Source of the DNA: Mitsuaria sp. PDC51 | Lineage (GTDB): Bacteria; Pseudomonadota; Gammaproteobacteria; Burkholderiales; Burkholderiaceae_C | Length of the DNA stretch: 64,000 nucleotides | Direction: 5' to 3' | NCBI RefSeq assembly: GCF_900113225.1 | Contig: NZ_FOZE01000002.1 | Location: 310,001 to 374,000 of the forward strand | Shown: piece by piece, positions 61,045-64,000 of the stretch | How the letters are laid out: each line of letters starts with the position of its first letter | How positions within the stretch are numbered: the first letter of the stretch is position 1 | Position numbers and translations under genes: made by a program | Notes under the pieces: model-generated | Seen by the model: the letters and a program-made list of their open reading frames with translations, nothing else | Told to the model about the DNA's origin: nothing | Database searches by the model: none

Positions 61045-61917
61045 ATGAGCATCCTCGTCATCGGTTCCACCGGAACCATCGGTTCCCTCGTCGTTCGCAG
61101 CCTGGCCGAGCAAGGCGCCCAGGTCCGCGCCCTGGTCCGTCAACCCGGCAAGGCGTCGCTGCCTGAAGGCGTCCAGGCCGTCGTCGGCGACCTCACCGAC
61201 GTCGCCTCCCTGCGGGCGGCGATGACCGGCGTGCGCACCCTGTTCCTGCTCAACGCACTGGTGGCCGACGAGCTCACCCAGTCGCTGCAGGCGCTGAACG
61301 TGGCGCGCGAGGCCGGCATCCAGCGCATCGTCTATCTGTCGGTCATCAACGCCGACAAATATCCGGAGGTGCCGCACTTCACCAGCAAGCACACGGTGGA
61401 ACGGATGATCGACCGGCTCAACCTGCCCGCGACGGTCCTGCGTCCGGCGTACTTCATGCAGAACGACATCGGCATCCAGCCGGTCATCGAGGGCTACGGC
61501 GTGTTCCCGATGCCCATCGGCGCCACCGGCGTCGCGATGGTCGACGCGCGCGACATCGCCGACATCGCCGTGGCGGAACTGCTGCGCCGCGACCGCGCGG
61601 AAGGACCGCTGCCCGCGGTCACCCTCGACGTCGCCGGCCGGGAACTGTTCACCGGGGAATCAGCGACGGCTGTCTGGAGTCAGGCGCTGGGCCGCCAGAT
61701 CCACTACGGCGGCGATGACGTCGCCGCCTTCGAGGCACAGCTGGTCCAGAACCATGTCCCGCCCTGGATGGCCTATGACCTGCGGCTCATGATGGCGCGC
61801 ATCCAGCAGGTCGGCCAGATCCCGGCCAACGGCGCCGTGCAGCAGCTGGAAGCGATCCTCGGCCGACCGATGCGCACGTATCAGGCCTTCGTCGCCGAGC
61901 AGTTGAAGAGGGCCTGA
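61045..61917 (+). CDS. NmrA-family NAD(P)-binding protein (SDR-a type)
   Basis: A 290-residue atypical SDR. The nucleotide motif ILVIGSTGTIGSLVVRSLAEQG is at the very N-terminus, followed by LVRQPGKASLPEGVQAVVGDLTD. Other family elements are LRPAYFMQNDIG and VDARDIADIAVAELL. There is no clear Y-x-x-x-K, as in NmrA/HSCARG-type redox sensors and in quinone oxidoreductase 2-like QOR2 proteins. It is divergent from LysR. The start at 61045 has GGAG upstream. Confidence 0.92.
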   Translation: MSILVIGSTGTIGSLVVRSLAEQGAQVRALVRQPGKASLPEGVQAVVGDLTDVASLRAAMTGVRTLFLLNALVADELTQSLQALNVAREAGIQRIVYLSVINADKYPEVPHFTSKHTVERMIDRLNLPATVLRPAYFMQNDIGIQPVIEGYGVFPMPIGATGVAMVDARDIADIAVAELLRRDRAEGPLPAVTLDVAGRELFTGESATAVWSQALGRQIHYGGDDVAAFEAQLVQNHVPPWMAYDLRLMMARIQQVGQIPANGAVQQLEAILGRPMRTYQAFVAEQLKRA

Positions 61918-61948
61918 CGAGGCAGGCCGTGCCGCCACGCGCGCCCCG

Positions 61949-62452
61949 TCACGCGGGCGGCATGACGATGAACTCGTGCAGGTCGGGATCCTCCGACGGC
62001 GACTCCTCGTGGACCGATGCGAACGGCAGGCGTTCGAACGCGCGACGCCAGAAGCGCAGCGCCTGCTCGTCCGCCCGGAACACGCAAATCAGCCACGGGT
62101 GGTCCGAGGCCAGCACCACCTGGCGCACCACCTCCGAGGCGATGCCGCGACCGCGGAACCTGGGCAGCACGTACAGGTCGCAGAACTCCATGATCGACTG
62201 GCCGCGCAGGTTCTGGTGGCCGACCAGCAGCAGGCCGGCGAGCTGGCCTTCATGGCGGATCAGGTAGGCCCAGTCGAACGGGTCGGGCGTGCCCAAGCGC
62301 TCGAGGAAGTCGTCCAGCGAGCTGAATCGACCCGTCTCGTCGATGTCCTCGCCGGACCAGAACGACGACTCGAGTTCGTAGAACTGCCAGAGCCTGTCGA
62401 GGAGCGCTGCGTCAGCGGGCGTCACGCGGGTGAGCGTGAGGATGGGAGTCAT
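61949..62452 (-). CDS. GNAT family N-acetyltransferase
   Basis: A 167-residue acetyltransferase. The acetyl-CoA motif is CDLYVLPRFRGRGIASEVVRQVV (R-x-x-G-x-G/A), followed by PWLICVFRADEQALRFWRRAF. It starts LTLTRVTPADAALLDRLWQFYELES, a region seen in predicted acetyltransferases of the COG5628 type. The substrate is unknown. It is on the minus strand after the SH3b gene with a 25-nt gap, so it may share a transcript with it. Confidence 0.9.
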   Translation of the reverse strand: MTPILTLTRVTPADAALLDRLWQFYELESSFWSGEDIDETGRFSSLDDFLERLGTPDPFDWAYLIRHEGQLAGLLLVGHQNLRGQSIMEFCDLYVLPRFRGRGIASEVVRQVVLASDHPWLICVFRADEQALRFWRRAFERLPFASVHEESPSEDPDLHEFIVMPPA

Positions 62453-62477
62453 GATGGGTGGGAGCCCGCGCCGTGCG

Positions 62478-63170
62478 CTACTTCGCGTCGAGCGACGACG
62501 ACCCGTCGCAGGTGGTCTCCTGGATGCCGCAGATCTGATCCAGCCAGGCACGGAAGCGGCCCTTGGGTTGGCCGGCACGCGCGGCGGGCGAAACCTGCAG
62601 GTAGGGCCGCATCTCGGCGGAGAAGCGGGATTCGTCGTAATCCACCTGCACCCAGCTGCCGCGGCAATCGACGAGACGACCCGCCGTCATCGTGCTGCTG
62701 CCGTCGAAGACCAGGCCGTCCTTGAGCTGGACGGCGACGGGCGCCTTGGGATCGGGGCGGGTGCGGCCGGCGTTGGCCTGCGACTTCACGATGAGCTTGC
62801 GTCCGCTGACCCAGCCCTCGCCTTCGTAGACCGGTCGCGCCGGCTGGCCCGTCAAGGCTTCATCGTCGAAGGCCTCGCGGACGCGGAACCAGCCGTTCGA
62901 GCTTGCGGTGACCTTCACCAGCACGCGCGCGCGCATGCCGGAGCCATCGGTCCAGACGGGCGGCAGCTTGCCCAGCACCGGCGCGGCGCTCGACGGCTCC
63001 GCGCGCACGTTGAGCCCCGCGGGATCGGTCTCCTCGACGAAGGCGGCGAAGTCGCAGCTGGCCGGCTCCGGCGGGCCGCCGGAAGCCAGGGCCGCTCTAC
63101 CGATCCCGAGGCCGATCGCCAGGATCAGCGCTCGGCTCGGCAGCAAGGACAGGGTCCGGTCATTGGCCAT
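62478..63170 (-). CDS. secreted SH3b-like protein
   Basis: A 230-residue protein with an N-terminal signal peptide (about 1-30, ending ALAS). The segment after it (about 45-130) is SH3b-like: DPAGLNVRAEPSSAAPVLGKL, NGWFRVREAF, EGEGWVSGRKLIVKS, the usual pattern for binding peptidoglycan or partner peptides. A second beta-rich part follows, with two cysteines near the end (QICGIQETTCDGSS). Its start overlaps the end of the upstream YkuD-like gene by 11 nt, so they are an operon. Confidence 0.82.
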   Translation of the reverse strand: MANDRTLSLLPSRALILAIGLGIGRAALASGGPPEPASCDFAAFVEETDPAGLNVRAEPSSAAPVLGKLPPVWTDGSGMRARVLVKVTASSNGWFRVREAFDDEALTGQPARPVYEGEGWVSGRKLIVKSQANAGRTRPDPKAPVAVQLKDGLVFDGSSTMTAGRLVDCRGSWVQVDYDESRFSAEMRPYLQVSPAARAGQPKGRFRAWLDQICGIQETTCDGSSSLDAK

Positions 63171-64000
63171 CGATCAGCACGTAGAAGAAGGAAGGGTTGC
63201 GGCCGACGGCCGAAAGGAAGCTGCCGTAATGGTTCCGGGGAATCGTCTGGCAACCGGCAGACCAGGTGTTCACGACGGGCACATTGTCAGCGCCGCCCCA
63301 ATGGATGTACATCGTCCGACCCACGAGCTTCGAATCGATGCGGGCCGCGTCGTTGAGCAGGAAGCGGCCGTCGCCGTCGGTGTCGCGCTCCACGGTCTGG
63401 TTTTCCGTCGACCTGAAGGCGCGGGCGTCCAGGAAGCCGTCGGGCTTCTCCTTGAAGAAGTAGGTGCCGGCACGCAGCCGCCCCGCATCCTTGAGACCGT
63501 CGGCATTGACGTCTTCGCCTGCCACCAGGGAGGCCTTCTTGAACGCGACGCCCTTGTAGCGATCGTCGATCGGCTTGCCGGCCTTGAGCTGGGCGCGATG
63601 CGCGTATTGGGCCGAGGGTTCAGTATTGCCAGGGAAGAAGGCGACGCTGCCACGCCGTTGCCAGCCATTGAGCACGACGATGTGATCGTCATAGCTGCCG
63701 CGGCCCTTGTTGACCAGCGTGCTGGTGTCGCGGCGCAGGCCGAGAACGAGCAGTCGCCCCTGGCGAAGCGCATTGGCGGCCTGACGGGAGCCGCGTTGCT
63801 GCACGAGGCTGGCGCAGTACTGGTAGGCCGCGCGTTGAGACAGGAAGGGCAGCCGGGGCAGCGCCGGCCGCTGTTGGCGATCAGCGGCCCACTGGCGCAG
63901 CACGACAGAGCCTTCCGGGGTTGCATTGAGCGCGAGGCGCGCGGGCCAGGCCAGACGAGCCTCGGCGAGGCGGTGAGCGGTCTCGCGCATCGGGGCGTCC
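63160..64000 (-). CDS. protein with YkuD-like Cys/His signature (5' end outside window)
   Basis: The frame stays open to the window edge. An ATG lies at 63990, but it has no signal peptide, so the true start is probably further right. The C-terminal part has MYIHWGGADNVPVVNTWSAGCQTIPRN. A His and a Ser-x-Gly-Cys about 15 residues apart resemble the H-x14-17-S/T-H-G-C active site of L,D-transpeptidases, with Ala in place of the usual His. Earlier parts (RGSYDDHIVVLNGWQRRG, DTDGDGRFLLNDAARID) look like an enzyme or wall-associated domain. With the coupled SH3b gene this suggests cell-wall work. The assignment is tentative. Confidence 0.6.
   Translation of the reverse strand, partial: DAPMRETAHRLAEARLAWPARLALNATPEGSVVLRQWAADRQQRPALPRLPFLSQRAAYQYCASLVQQRGSRQAANALRQGRLLVLGLRRDTSTLVNKGRGSYDDHIVVLNGWQRRGSVAFFPGNTEPSAQYAHRAQLKAGKPIDDRYKGVAFKKASLVAGEDVNADGLKDAGRLRAGTYFFKEKPDGFLDARAFRSTENQTVERDTDGDGRFLLNDAARIDSKLVGRTMYIHWGGADNVPVVNTWSAGCQTIPRNHYGSFLSAVGRNPSFFYVLIDGQ

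Noticed and set aside
1-64000. tRNA, rRNA, CRISPR arrays, complete insertion sequences, riboswitches
   Set aside because: I scanned for conserved tRNA/rRNA words, regularly spaced repeats and transposase-like proteins and found none that I could support. A tool-based scan would be more sensitive.

Overview
The window looks like chromosomal DNA of a high-GC betaproteobacterium of the Burkholderiales, most like the Roseateles/Mitsuaria/Rubrivivax group. The pointers are family-level: a PEP-CTERM sorted protein, a Bug-type solute receptor, a giant FAD/Fe-S oxidoreductase with a DUF3683 region, an hmuP-led haem operon, DUF971 and DUF4148 proteins, and a hrpII/PIP-type promoter as known from Ralstonia and Xanthomonas. 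No species assignment is possible from reading alone. I saw no rRNA, tRNA, CRISPR array or complete insertion sequence. About 54 protein genes are supported; both window edges cut a gene.

Layout. 1-3.6 kb: a PEP-CTERM protein and a truncated PHP-type metallohydrolase lipoprotein in one operon behind a LacI-family-like operator, then a cysteine-rich flavodoxin-fold reductase and a small protein. 3.6-9.4 kb: ubiE and a DUF971 gene, a secreted subtilisin-like protease, and divergently an M13 metallopeptidase. 9.7-17.7 kb: a small secreted protein, a Bug receptor, a chemoreceptor, a long inverted repeat, and a 1307-residue D-lactate-dehydrogenase-like FAD/Fe-S protein. 18-23.1 kb: a complete ugpBAECQ operon for glycerol-3-phosphate and glycerophosphodiester uptake. 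23.2-27.7 kb: an MFS exporter/acetyltransferase pair, gamma-glutamyltransferase and a Lys/His/Ala-rich secreted protein.

27.8-37.7 kb is an iron and haem block: bfd, bfr, and hmuP-hmuR-hmuS-hmuT-hmuU-hmuV-tonB followed by a DUF2325 gene, with a good Fur box in front of hmuP. From hmuS to tonB the genes overlap or nearly abut, so receptor, haem-handling protein, ABC importer and dedicated TonB are probably made together.

37.8-49.4 kb is the accessory part. A 1193-residue protein without a signal peptide follows a perfect TTCGC-N15-TTCGC box with TACTGT exactly 30 bp downstream, the architecture of an HrpB/HrpX-dependent type III effector promoter. Next come a membrane protein, a visibly lower-GC pair (large lipoprotein plus phospholipase D-like protein), and a calpain-like cysteine protease next to a chagasin-type cysteine-protease inhibitor.

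49.4-56.8 kb: an RND efflux locus. Adaptor, pump and a coupled short-chain dehydrogenase run one way, the outer-membrane factor the other, with a TetR gene between them and two near-identical palindromes over the two promoters. 56.8-64 kb: an endonuclease V-like protein, a RidA-family protein, a single-domain response regulator coupled to a periplasmic binding protein, a 38-residue membrane protein, a divergent LysR/NmrA pair, an acetyltransferase, an SH3b protein and a protein with a YkuD-like Cys/His signature that runs off the right edge.

The strongest discovery candidate is the hrpII-box gene at 37.9-41.5 kb; next are the calpain/chagasin pair and the lipoprotein/PLD island.
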